Positions 20,801 through 28,123 of a stretch of DNA of 34,563 nucleotides are shown here, piece after piece. Both the position numbers and the translations under genes were made by a program. This DNA comes from Phoronis australis (taxonomy: Eukaryota > Phoronida > Phoronidae). Under the pieces are notes generated by a model. That model was not told the origin of the DNA and made no database searches. It worked only from the letters and a program-made list of their open reading frames with translations. Every line of letters begins with the position of its first letter. The stretch's first letter is position 1. Location of the stretch: the NCBI GenBank assembly GCA_002633005.1, contig NMRA01000020.1:1211650-1246212 (forward strand), written 5' to 3'.

Positions 20801-23625
20801 GTGTGGACTTTGAAAAGAGATGCAGCGTACTTGTCAGCGGCTTTGCATTGTTTCTTTCCGGTACAGATCTTCTCCGGCCTCAACAGGAATCCAAACTTCT
20901 TTGTACACGTGAAAACCGTGAATCGAAGACTAATAAAAAAATCGACCAGTGTTAGCACGCGGCCAAGAATCGCGCGCTGCATAATGTACCGGCTGTCATC
21001 GAAGACATTTAGTCGGGAACTATCTATTCATGAAACGGGTAACATAGCATCGACAAATAAATATTGGCACTAATTTCCGAAAGTTTCTAATACCGTAAAA
21101 AACTTTTGCATTATTTTTAAGAGAAATTATTTAACTAATCGTAATTGGTGTTTTTAAGGTCAAAATGACCCACTTCGCACCCTTTGCCCCCCAAATCTTC
21201 CGGAAAATAGCTGTTCCACTACGGTCACGCATCCACTCACCCGGCGACTCAATGAGTGACATATCGGTCTTACCGAAAAAAATTCTCGAACGTTTTTTAG
21301 CAGATTAGGCCAGCAAGTGCTAAGCTAAATATTAAAACACGCTCTGCTTGACTGCTTGACTTAATTTCTTTGGATACAATGCACACCTAGATCATTACAT
21401 TACTCTGGCAAACGAACTTTGATGACAAGCACACGCACGCTTACTGTCACATACACGCATACAAACTTCAAAACAATCGTCACGTGACAACAACATGTGT
21501 GTTCCTCCAGAGATTTTTATCGTGTTGCGGTCTACAATCTAGCGCAGATTTGGACTTAATCTGCAGTTAATACAGACTCCACAAGAACTTAAACATCTTA
21601 GAGACGCTATTTGGAAAACTTGAGGAGGATTTCAGGTAATTTGTTGAGTCGAAGCTGTATTCTTATTCAAAAATTCAAGCCCTATCGACGATTGCGAGAC
21701 CGGCAGCTACGCATTTGTCGTCAAGATTTCGCCCTGGGACTTCAACACAATTTTATGAAAAATGATCGTAATTTAACAACGAATTTTGATAGCAATGCAC
21801 CACAATTTTGTAGAAAGTAAATAATGATATTCTGCACGCTTTATCCTAGCGTGTAATACATGTAGTGTGCGTACGTTAATTGAGTTGACCCAGAACAGGT
21901 GATTGTGCAGAGGCATTATCCTCAAAATTGCTCATGTTGGCTTGGTTCTGGTCAAGCGAAAACATTTCTTTTTTCACTACCAACCGCCGTAGAGTATTTT
22001 GTTACTGTTTCTTTGAAGGGAGATATTGTTGGGCAGTTTCCAAGATACGTTTTCTTGCCGCCCTCAAAATGAGCGCTGCATACTTTATGCTACCAAGTCG
22101 GAAAGAATTCACGAAGTCGGCCTTTGCTACCAGCTCTACCAATGTCTCTGTCCCATGTTTAACGCAGTTCTTGATCCTTGGGAAACAGGTAGTAACTAAT
22201 TTTTTTATCTCGCTAACTGGTATTATAGCATGCCAGGCACACAACACGTATAACTTCCCTGTGGCCGGTTCGCCCCCACGCTTGCCGACGTACTTGTTTA
22301 CCGGCTTAACCACAATGCAACATTCTGACCCATTTCCAATATGGCGGCGTTGCAACTCCGCTAATAGCACACCCATCCAAGAATTAATACTATCACAAGC
22401 AGACAGTAGTTGTAAACAAGTTAGCCAAGCCAGCAAGACAGCTAGATAGTTGATAAATGCTGAAGCAGACGACTTGGGAATGAAAAGGTACGACACAATA
22501 TTTTTTTGGCATTTGATTGGCTGTTCTGGTCATTTTGCACTGACATATTAGTTGAGGCATGATTTTTAAGTTTTGTTAGAAACTATATGGTTACTTTTTG
22601 TTGTTGAATTATTTGTGAAAATAATCAGCAACTCATGGAAAACTGTGCAAAATTTATTCAGAATACAGTACAGTTCCACTCCAAAGCTTTTAGGAATCAT
22701 TTTCCCACCTACACCTGTATTTCGGGAAAACGTCACTGATAAAATGCATGCAAAATATTATTGTCTTATTAGGTGCGGAGAAATAGGGTGTCCAAGGGTG
22801 TTTACTCCCTCACTGTACATTTTTACTCAGTAATTAACTCACAGTCAATGTTTAATGTAGAATTGTGGTTACACCCACCCAGAAAAGAGTATGAATCCCC
22901 GTCTGCTAGGAGGGCACACCAGTAGAATCGGGTCTGCATGGTTGTTTTAATCCAACGTCGGTAGGCGCATTGACTATACATTACAGGCCTACACAACGGC
23001 CTATATAGTTACAAATAGGACCAGCTACAGATTGTTCTTTCAAGAAAGCGTTTACAAGCGGTACTGTTTCATTATATCGAGTCCCTGGTTTTCGGCTTTC
23101 AAAAATGGTTGTTCAAAAACAGAGAAATCTGTCTCGCCTGAAATTCTTTTTTTTACGTTTTGCATTTTTGCATTTCCCGCTTTACTACTGCAGAAAAGGA
23201 GCACCACCTCATCCAACAATCGGATGAATGCAAAACCTCTTAATTGAACATGCCCGCGGTGTGAAAAGCATTTGTCGATGGACTTTGGTCCACAATGAGT
23301 ATCAGACATCGATTTGATGAATTAGTGCATTGTAATCTTCTTTTGTTACTTTAATGCTGAGAATATTAGAATTTCGGGTTTAGCACTGAAAATATAATTT
23401 CTCCCCGGCGGAAACCTCAGATACCATATTTGAAGTCCGATCTTGTGAATTCCTTCAGTTTTGGCCGTTTTCACGGAAAACCAGACTCTCTAATAAAATA
23501 CGTACCTTCACATCATTCTCTTTCATGAGCCGTTGTTGAATCTGTGATGCACTGAGTCCCTCGCTGTGCAAAGTAGCAATTTTTCGCCGCAAAACAATGC
23601 TCAGTCTCAGGACACGATGTACCAT
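8241..23625 (-). CDS. Five-exon Tc1-family transposase-derived gene (full span)
   Basis: Exons 23506-23625, 17618-17688, 15799-15991, 9186-9362 and 8241-8690 join without a stop into 336 codons, the usual length of a Tc1 transposase (about 340). Domains in order: a first helix-turn-helix (residues about 5-55), a GRPR-like linker PGRPSP (65-70), a second helix-turn-helix (about 72-115), and a DDE nuclease core with FTDESS (D155), QNNDPKH (residue 239) and NPIENLW (E274). The spacing 239 to 274 fits DD34E, but residue 239 is Asn instead of Asp, which should abolish strand transfer. All four introns are GT-AG (5817, 1626, 6436 and 495 bp). No terminal inverted repeats are seen around it. The inferred role is DNA binding by a domesticated transposase in the nucleus. 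An old intron-bearing transposon family is the alternative. Confidence 0.85.
8691..9185 (-). other. Intron 4 of the transposase-derived gene
   Basis: A 495-base intron with GTGAGA at the 5' end and TTATTTCAG at the 3' end. I see no repeat or ORF of note. It splits the catalytic core between the first and second acidic positions. Confidence 0.8.
9186..9362 (-). CDS. Transposase-derived gene, exon 4 (first catalytic Asp)
   Basis: It encodes residues 129-187. The key motif is DDVIFTDESS, whose TDE carries the first metal-binding Asp (D155). KYFQEKGKPEQQ and KHPLK then lead into exon 5 (LHVWAGIS). The acceptor is TTTCTTTTACAG and the donor AAG/GTGAGA, in phase 0 on both sides. Confidence 0.85.
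10329..10886. repeat. Repeat with G/C runs ending in CAGTGGCGGATCTAGG
   Basis: On the minus strand the right edge reads CAGTGGCGGATCTAGGATAT followed by AAGGGGGGCCCAACA. A very similar end appears at 28815 on the plus strand, and the left part (AGCCCCCC, TTTTAG, GGTGCGC) resembles sequence at 34190. A strong hairpin (GGGCGGGAGAGGGG, loop TTTG, CCCCCTCCCGACC) lies at 10743-10775. CAGTGGCGGA ends are common among non-autonomous DNA transposons of marine invertebrates, which is an inference from general knowledge. The full boundaries are not resolved. Confidence 0.5.
10566..10636 (+). repeat. tRNA-like SINE head (A and B boxes)
   Basis: TGGTGTAGTGGCAACGC resembles an RNA polymerase III A box, and GAGTTCGAGTC about 35 bases on resembles a B box. 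The arms between them pair poorly: the T-arm has mismatches and the anticodon stem has only three good pairs. So this is not a functional tRNA. It is best read as the head of a tRNA-derived SINE or a decayed tRNA pseudogene within the surrounding repeat. Confidence 0.5.
11034..11690 (+). repeat. Diverged tandem duplication, about 380-bp period
   Basis: Two units of about 280 bp align from end to end: 11034-11320 and 11412-11687. Shared blocks include 'catttgaat.gtga', 'cc.aa.ttcatcaat', 'aagattagcttcta' and 'aatcagaaaccaa'. Many substitutions separate the units, so the duplication is old. An unknown base (N) lies at 11027, just before the first unit. Confidence 0.75.
12540..12571. repeat. Short palindrome with GGTGGCCA arms
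   Basis: GGTGGCCA and TGGCCACC form an 8-bp perfect stem around a loop of about 15 bases, in which TTGA and TCAA may extend the pairing. The role is unknown. It is not followed by a T-run, so it does not look like a polymerase III terminator. Confidence 0.55.
13656..14993. mobile_element. Mutator-type foldback DNA transposon with long TIRs
   Basis: Inverted arms of about 245 bp (13656-13903 and 14749-14993) match closely, from GCGAAAGGTACCCGCTC on the left and GCAAAAGGTATCCGCTC read inward on the right, down to CATGTTTATA. A direct repeat GTTCTTGGG flanks it exactly (13647-13655 and 14994-15002). Long inverted repeats with a 9-bp target duplication are the signature of Mutator-like elements. 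The 0.85 kb centre has no transposase. It holds a hairpin (CAACCTAATT, AATTAGGGTTG near 14173) and a GC-rich patch (14210-14290). The ORFs in the arms are mirror images of each other and only reflect the repeat. Confidence 0.75.
15400..15460. repeat. C12 run with GC-rich transposon-end-like sequence
   Basis: A run of twelve C (15422-15433) lies between GGAGGGCCCGTG and GGCTCTCCGCTTTCTACGG. On the minus strand this reads CAGGGCCGTAGAAAGCGGAG and then twelve G, which looks like the end of a non-autonomous hAT-type element. Only one end is visible. Confidence 0.35.
15799..15991 (-). CDS. Transposase-derived gene, exon 3
   Basis: It encodes residues 64-128: the linker (PGRPSPLTLKLGEIVSLTEG) and the second helix-turn-helix (SSQELANIIG to SVRRIRQKLN), followed by the bridge to the catalytic core (FVNRKYCKNVKQ). 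The acceptor is GTTTGTTTCAG and the donor CAG/GTATGT, ending in phase 0. The order linker, second DNA-binding domain, catalytic core matches complete Tc1 transposases. Confidence 0.85.
15992..17617 (-). other. Intron 2 of the transposase-derived gene (1.6 kb)
   Basis: GTATAT at the 5' side and GTTTGTTTCAG at the 3' side. On the opposite strand it holds the broken secreted-protein-like ORF at 16209-16593. The remainder (16600-17617) is AT-rich with nothing recognised. Confidence 0.75.
16209..16593 (+). pseudogene. Secreted-protein-like ORF with one frameshift (unrecognised)
   Basis: An ATG in strong context (AAAGATGG) begins MGNKWPLHTILFLSLLYTID. This is a convincing signal peptide with likely cleavage near DASS/SEVF. 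The frame runs 54 codons to a TAG at 16371. The next frame is open from 16336 to 16593 (85 codons) and looks like protein: KAFSEERIGVKFHALNKD, then three Cys in PSCSCLRVTCQYK. One base change near 16340-16365 would fuse the two into a secreted protein of about 125 residues. It lies antisense inside intron 2 of the transposase-derived gene. No family is recognised. It could be a pseudogene, a base-call error or chance. Confidence 0.3.
17618..17688 (-). CDS. Transposase-derived gene, exon 2
   Basis: A 71-base exon encoding residues 41-63 and two bases of codon 64 (VSRKTIVKWSQRYMKTGLL). It completes the recognition helix of the first helix-turn-helix and starts the linker. The acceptor is CTGTCTTTTAG and the donor CAG/GTATAT. 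Ending in phase 2, it joins exon 3 as AG+G to give RSRPGRPSP, the AT-hook-like linker typical of Tc1 transposases. That exact fit supports the splice choice. Confidence 0.85.
17828..17868. repeat. Compound microsatellite (TA)n-(GC)3-(GT)4
   Basis: A TA run of about 27 bases passes into GCGCGC and then GTGTGTGT, an alternating purine-pyrimidine tract throughout. It directly abuts the hairpin starting at 17867. Confidence 0.95.
17867..17943. repeat. 77-base imperfect hairpin
   Basis: The left arm (17867-17895) and right arm (17919-17943) pair as GTAAATAA, GACAAT and GCATCAACT against their complements, with a 3-base bulge and a small internal loop. The 23-base loop has its own possible stem (GTTGA and TCAAC). 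Size and shape fit either a small foldback transposon or a miRNA precursor. The sequence alone cannot decide. Confidence 0.7.
18240..19080. promoter_or_regulatory. CpG-rich patch, possible promoter
   Basis: CpG is clearly denser here than in the AT-rich DNA on both sides (for example GTCGCG, TCGGGCGACCCG, GACGACG, CCCCGCG). The motif CGCCATTTT at 18290 resembles a YY1-type core promoter site. The patch overlaps and lies upstream (minus strand) of the candidate exon 18262-18402, so it may be a second promoter. A CpG-rich transposon insertion is the alternative. No TATA box was assigned. Confidence 0.35.
18262..18402 (-). CDS. Candidate alternative first exon of the transposase-derived gene
   Basis: From an ATG at 18402 (a second ATG follows two codons later) a 47-codon frame reads MTMSEIRGSLINSFGPC, then YEKLISEIFILGRKWRVARK and SRDFT. 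It ends at a perfect donor GTAAGT in phase 0. Exon 2 (17688) is the next recognised acceptor, 573 bases downstream, and also starts in phase 0, so the splice would yield a continuous protein. It would replace the first half of the N-terminal helix-turn-helix by a different basic-ended segment. The segment matches no family that I know. It could also be the first exon of another minus-strand gene, or chance within CpG-rich DNA. Confidence 0.3.
20659..20982 (-). pseudogene. HIRAN-like domain fragment
   Basis: The frame starts at an ATG at 20982. Its second half reads DKYAASLFKVHTRVVGHIPR, then KSSKPDAFFFESRRKFEVY. This resembles the 'D-x-A-V-x-V.......VGH(I/L)PR..S......G' block of HIRAN-type domains, which are widespread in invertebrate proteins of unknown function and in some DNA-repair helicases. 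The expected Gly-Gly after the helix is missing (ESRRK), and the frame ends soon after at 20659. The first 40 residues are unrelated and hydrophobic. It is probably a decayed fragment. The call rests on motif resemblance only. Confidence 0.4.
22002..22493 (-). CDS. Unrecognised ORF, possible exon (about 164 codons)
   Basis: The longest open frame in the window outside the transposon genes. It lacks an early ATG: the first in-frame ATG begins MGVLLAELQRRHIGNGSECC at about codon 41. So it would be an internal exon, or would start there and give about 124 residues. The N-terminal part is hydrophobic (INYLAVLLAWLTCLQLL). The C-terminal half has regular helix-like spacing (ETLVELVAKADFVNS, KYAALILRAARKRILETA). 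The opposite strand is also open for 173 codons here, so part of the openness comes from base composition. No family is recognised, and no convincing splice sites were assigned. Confidence 0.3.
   Translation of the reverse strand, partial: SYLFIPKSSASAFINYLAVLLAWLTCLQLLSACDSINSWMGVLLAELQRRHIGNGSECCIVVKPVNKYVGKRGGEPATGKLYVLCAWHAIIPVSEIKKLVTTCFPRIKNCVKHGTETLVELVAKADFVNSFRLGSIKYAALILRAARKRILETAQQYLPSKKQ
23506..23625 (-). CDS. Transposase-derived gene, exon 1
   Basis: It encodes residues 1-40, beginning MVHRVLRLSIVLRRKIATLH. The ATG is in strong context (GGAAGATGG) and is the first ATG after an in-frame TGA at 23710. The stretch RRKIATLHSEGLSASQIQQR is the first two helices of the N-terminal helix-turn-helix that Tc1-type transposases use to bind their inverted repeats. 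The exon ends in phase 0 at a consensus donor AAG/GTACGT. An AG at ACCACTAG just before the ATG could also be an acceptor, so an untranslated exon further upstream is possible. Confidence 0.8.
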
Positions 23626-23629
23626 CTTC

Positions 23630-26600
23630 CTAGTGGTGTTGAAAGCGTTCAAACCAGCGATTACGATTAAAAGTGAAGCAATGAAGTATGTTGGGTTGGA
23701 ACTGACTCCTCACCATGTGTTCTAGGTACCACAAACAACTGTCACTGAAACCTTCTATCAATGAACTTGGGAAAATATTTATCCAATCAAAACGCACAGT
23801 GACAAAACTAGTTGACCTAAGAAAAGCTGGCAACAATGGTTGTTGGAATGTCTTTGTATATGTTCAGTTTTAAAGTTATCTATTATTAAATGGAGCCATA
23901 AATCTGCAGCCATCTATTCATTTCTTCATGGATTAGTTCTTACTTCATTACACTCGTTCCTGTTTCGTTTAGTTGACTTGATAGCTCCTCTATTATGTTA
24001 GCTGTCTACAGGAGTTAGTGAGAGTGATAACCTATTGTATTCTCATACTTGTAGCAGCTTAAATTCTTGATCCTAGTCACCAGCCTCTGTTGCTAAGTCT
24101 TGTCTTGATTCACAAACAACACAGCCAAAGCTTCTCACTCACTGATTAGTTTTCTATTTGGCGAACATTCATCGAATAAGTTCACTTGCAAGGAATGCAA
24201 TATCTTTACACTATTCAAGGCTTGGGATTTCATCTTTTTTCGTCATTCAGTTAAGTTTCACAACATCGCACCAGCCTATTTCTTAGTAGAACGATGCATC
24301 ACCTGGGAAATTTTCCTCTTTTTGTCATTGGTGATTGCAAGCCCTGGTAATTATCACGCCAGAAGCTTTTAAAACACAAATATGTTTTTTCTCTCTGAAG
24401 CACCTCGGGTTTTTTCATTCATAAGAAAACCCACAAAACTTAATAATACTGAATGGAGTCTGTACTGAAATGAATTTTGAAAATGAACCTAGCACTGGGC
24501 TGTCTTTCAGTAGATACTTAGCGATATTAAAAAGTGCCAATGCTTTCTGAGAATAACAGCCTGTGCAGCTCATTGAGCGAAAATACTACCCGGAAAACTG
24601 CCTTTCTCCTCCGTTACCTGTGCCGTATAGGTCAGCTGAATGAGCAGTATGCAGTACACCGGTATAGCACCTAACCCACAACGAAGCAATGACTTGGGGA
24701 AAAAGCCAGATGCAACTTGTCCCTTGTCCAATGCATGCCAACGTGCCTGTCAAGGCCTATTCAATTTTCGGACATTCTTGAGATACGACAGAGAATGCCA
24801 TGAAACAACGAAATAATCATAAACAGTGAAAATAATTTGATATATAATTAACTTGTCATTGTTTCAATACTCGCAATGCCTTCGAACAAAGTGCTCAATT
24901 CTATTTACAAACTTTTTTTAAAGCAAACAGGATCAGTGATTCAAGCCAGTGTTGTTCAACAGGGCGAGTCACTTTCATTTGCACTTCCCATTTTGTTTTT
25001 TTCGGCCGCCTTGACTGTCTTGAAAATCAGAGCAAAGTGCGTAGCCGACGGCGTCATTTGATAGGTTTCGGGACTGCCAGTTTCCAATCTTCGGAGTTTC
25101 CAGTAAAACGCCTCACCGATTTTAATTGTTATTGATTATTTTGTCTTTCCATGACATTCTGTCACATTTCATTCAGAAAAATCTGTTAAAGGTCATATGT
25201 GATTAGGAATTTCTAATTTTTGAACTTGACGGGGAACAGCCGGGAAGCCAAGTTTGTAAAATGATTCGTGTAGACAAATCGTTTCAGTTTTGGGATTCCT
25301 ACCAAAAAGTTCCTTGTTAGTCTATACATAAATTTGCACCCTGATTGTTGTGTCGGCCCAAAATGAATTCTAATTACATGAGTATGTTGTTGTTAAGCCC
25401 GTAGTGCAGTTTCCGTAATAGAGACAAGATATACAAAGAAGTTTATAAATTGTTATTTAGTAGGTAACTGCAGGGTGAGACACCTTTTTCAAATTTACGT
25501 TTTTTGGAAAATGAACAAGAGCAGACAATTCTGAGAATCACTGATCTTAATTAAGCGTGCAAACTACTGTAGACGCACACAAAATGATATCATTCGTCCT
25601 CAGGCCAATCACTTCCTCCACAGAACGGCCAGGCTCGTACATATGTATGTTAGTACACAATTACATTTACGTAATGCTTAATTACTATAATGGCAGATGA
25701 AGGAAGATAATTATAGTTAAGTTTAAACGTCTTTTAAATCTCTTCGTATTGACTTTGGCAACTGTGACCGCAATTGCTGTTTAGATATATCACGGACACG
25801 CACATGTGAACGCCACTCTCAAACTGCATTTCCACTGACCAATTCTACGTGCACTTTAATTATAACAAGTCTATGAAATCCTCGGTTATAACATTATTCG
25901 CCACATCTCAATGGTACTGTTATTATCGCCAGCACGGATCTATCGGTAACTAACGAACGAAGCATTTTTTTCCGAGCTAAGGCAAGGCTTCTCATCTAAT
26001 TAAAGCAGGTTTGTTTTGTGTTTTGACCAACGTACGTTAAATTATTAGTATATTCCGTAACTGGCTATGTTCTACCTAACTGCTAGACCCAACACAAAAC
26101 ACGATCGTTCAGTATAGCCGCTAAGGAAAGCAAGACGGAGACATTCTTTCAGACCACATGGACAGTGACTAGGCCTGTATTGAACGTGTTGGCTTAGCTC
26201 CTTTGTGCGAAGACTGCCTTAGGGCTCAGTGCTTAACCACCAATTGTACCTCGTCATTGTGCGTAAGTGAAAAATCCCAACGCGGCACCGTATTGATGGC
26301 ACTTTCACTGAACAGCGAAATCGGACAAGGAGTTGTTGTGCAACCCGGGGTACAACTTTAATATGGTGTCAAAAGGTGCAATGAACACAAAACAGTAAGT
26401 TATAAACGAGGACATAATTTATCAATGGCCCCATGGACTACTGCAAGTTGTCACGTACTGCATTGTAGAACTGTGGGGATACTCCAGTTTTTATAAGATC
26501 CTGGGTCACTTTCATTCAGTGGCGCCAAAACGTGATTAATTTGTCGTTCGTTGACACGTTAGATAACCATCACCTCGACACCACTGGATCGAATGAAATC

Positions 26601-27000
26601 AGCACAGCTAATTGTTTCCACGAACTTCGAAGAGAATTGCGCGGCACTCATACCACTTACAGTCTTTTCCTCCCCCTTCGCCATTCCGAATAGTATGGTG
26701 CGGTAGTCATGCCACTCGCAGTCTGTCCTTCACCCTTTCGCATCGTCAAATGCCAGGTCTAATTTAATTTCTCCCCCGAAAATCCGACCTATCAATGTAA
26801 TTAAAAAACATATTCGACACAAAAGCACAACCTCGACAAAAACCTGCGAGGAAATTAATAGTGCTGGTTCAGCGGTCAGTGGTAGCATATGCAGGAGTAA
26901 CCCCCCGGACATTAAATGACTCAATAACCGCAGTCCATCCGAGGTCCAGCCTCAACCCAACCGAGTTCAGAGCGCGTCCAGGTGAAGCCTTTCCTCACTC
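23630..27000. other. Gene-poor region upstream of the transposase-derived gene
   Basis: Over 3 kb with only short ORFs and no recognised transposon, RNA gene or inverted repeat. No Tc1-type inverted repeat matching the 3' side of the gene was found here. The promoter of the gene should lie in the first part of this stretch, but I cannot assign elements. CpG becomes more frequent from about 25.5 kb on. Confidence 0.45.
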
Positions 27001-27045
27001 CGGTTGAGGATCACCCGAGGCTTGACTAAGGCTGAAGCGCGTTCG

Positions 27046-27264
27046 ATGGGAAGCTACTTCGATCAGCACTGTATATCGCCCATCGGTCTTATCATTGTTT
27101 TCCTTGGTTGTGTCATTGTTGGATATAACAACAACACAGGTCGCATGGATATCGAACCTTGGGCGTACATAAGACCGTTGCCGATAAATGCTCGTTATTA
27201 TCTTTTCTATAACAACGGGAACAATGATGATGCTAATCTATGCGACCAGGTTTCCCGTGGATGA
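27046..27264 (+). CDS. Candidate small single-pass membrane protein (unrecognised)
   Basis: An ATG at 27046 opens 72 codons. The sequence starts MGSYFDQHC, then the uncharged stretch ISPIGLIIVFLGCVIVGY (residues about 10-27), which would span a membrane. A polar, Asn-rich tail (YNNNTGRMDIEPW, YNNGNNDDANL) follows. Context around the ATG (TTCGATGG) is moderate. No family is recognised. Upstream, CCTCAACC and GGTTGAGG (about 26951 and 27002) can form an 8-bp stem before the frame. It could be a real microprotein or a chance ORF. Confidence 0.25.
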   Translation: MGSYFDQHCISPIGLIIVFLGCVIVGYNNNTGRMDIEPWAYIRPLPINARYYLFYNNGNNDDANLCDQVSRG

Positions 27265-27424
27265 CCACAGAAGGGAATCCCAAATTATCCACAAAAACTT
27301 ATCATGTACCTCAGTAACTGTTACCGCGCACACGAATCCATCCCGTGGAACCTAAACACCAATTTTTTATATCCATGTATTGTGTTGTATTGCTCGTGGT
27401 ACGGTTCAGATTCCTTTGTATTAA

Positions 27425-27560
27425 GATATAAATTCCCAACCCTGTAATACGTAGTTTGAGTAAAATACCTAGCGCCATTACAGTGTTATTCGTACGACTG
27501 TGTTTGGTGTGAGCCCTTCCGGTTCCGCTTCGCTGTATTGTAGCCTGCGTTGAACTTACA
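27425..27560 (+). promoter_or_regulatory. LTR- or promoter-like stretch with TATAAAT
   Basis: TATAAAT at 27427-27433 is followed by GAGTAAAATACC and then TTATTCGTACGACTGTG. This arrangement resembles the TATA to R-region order of an invertebrate Ty3/gypsy LTR in plus orientation. No partner LTR and no clear ends were found. 27560-27870 holds nothing else recognised. Confidence 0.2.
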
Positions 27561-27869
27561 ACTCATTGTCTAGTTTATCCGGCGTAGACAATGAAATTTA
27601 TGATTCATTCTCTTTTAAATGGAGAGTAACCATCAAATTCTGCACTGTTTTTCAAAAGTAACCACATATCTGAAAAGTAAAACCATGTTTGACAATTTCA
27701 TTCCTTATCTCATTTGAATTTTGTCTACCGCACAGACAACACATTTATGATGAAAATATTCCGTGTGAAAAAAAATATAAAACACCAACCCCAGACTTGT
27801 ATACTACAAAATATGTTTTCATAATACAATACAAAGTACAGTCAAAAGTGCAAATGTTATGACTCGAAT

Positions 27870-28117
27870 AAAAATGCCTTCTACATCTTTTCAAAACTCC
27901 AATTGTACGGAGTGGTGAACAGTTGCCGAGCAACTTCTTTCAGTACTTCTGAGGTAAACTGTGTCCCAAAGTCACTAAGCACCTCTCGTGGAAAGCCAAT
28001 TCTACAGAAGGTTTCAAACAGTGCTTCTGCGACTCGCTCAGCTTCTATTCTGGGAAGAGGGACTGCCTCTGGGTATCTTGTGGCATAGTCTACGATGATG
28101 AGAATGTACCGGTTGCC
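27870..28117 (-). pseudogene. Ty3/gypsy integrase core, downstream part
   Basis: The frame reads RGNRYILIIVDYATRYPEA, then VPLPRIEAERVAEALFETFC and REVLSDFGTQFTSEVLKEVA. The Asp in SDFGTQF is the second metal-binding residue of the DDE core. Beyond RQLFTTPYN the expected 'PQ.NG..E' motif with the catalytic Glu is deleted or scrambled (WSFEKM), and a TAG follows. It continues the integrase fragment at 30088-30440 across the inserted element. Confidence 0.85.
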
Positions 28118-28123
28118 TCTGTG

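Larger units (their letters stand above)
17689..23505 (-). other. Intron 1 of the transposase-derived gene (5.8 kb)
   Basis: It starts GTACGT and ends CTGTCTTTTAG. Contents include a TA/GC/GT microsatellite, a 77-base hairpin, a dispersed GTACGTAC repeat, a CpG-rich patch with a candidate alternative first exon, a HIRAN-like fragment and an unrecognised 164-codon ORF. Stretches 19.3-20.4 and 21.1-21.9 kb show nothing recognised; 22.5-23.4 kb likewise. Confidence 0.75.

Noticed and set aside
20711-21073. 120-codon plus-strand ORF
   Set aside because: Antisense of the HIRAN-like frame and without motifs.
7855-24500. The MITE ends as terminal repeats of the whole transposase locus
   Set aside because: No matching inverted copy was found upstream of exon 1, while a perfect TA-flanked partner lies only 350 bases away.
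26362-26395. ATGGTGTCAAAAGG followed by GTAAGT, a possible mini first exon
   Set aside because: Too short to support and no downstream exon found.
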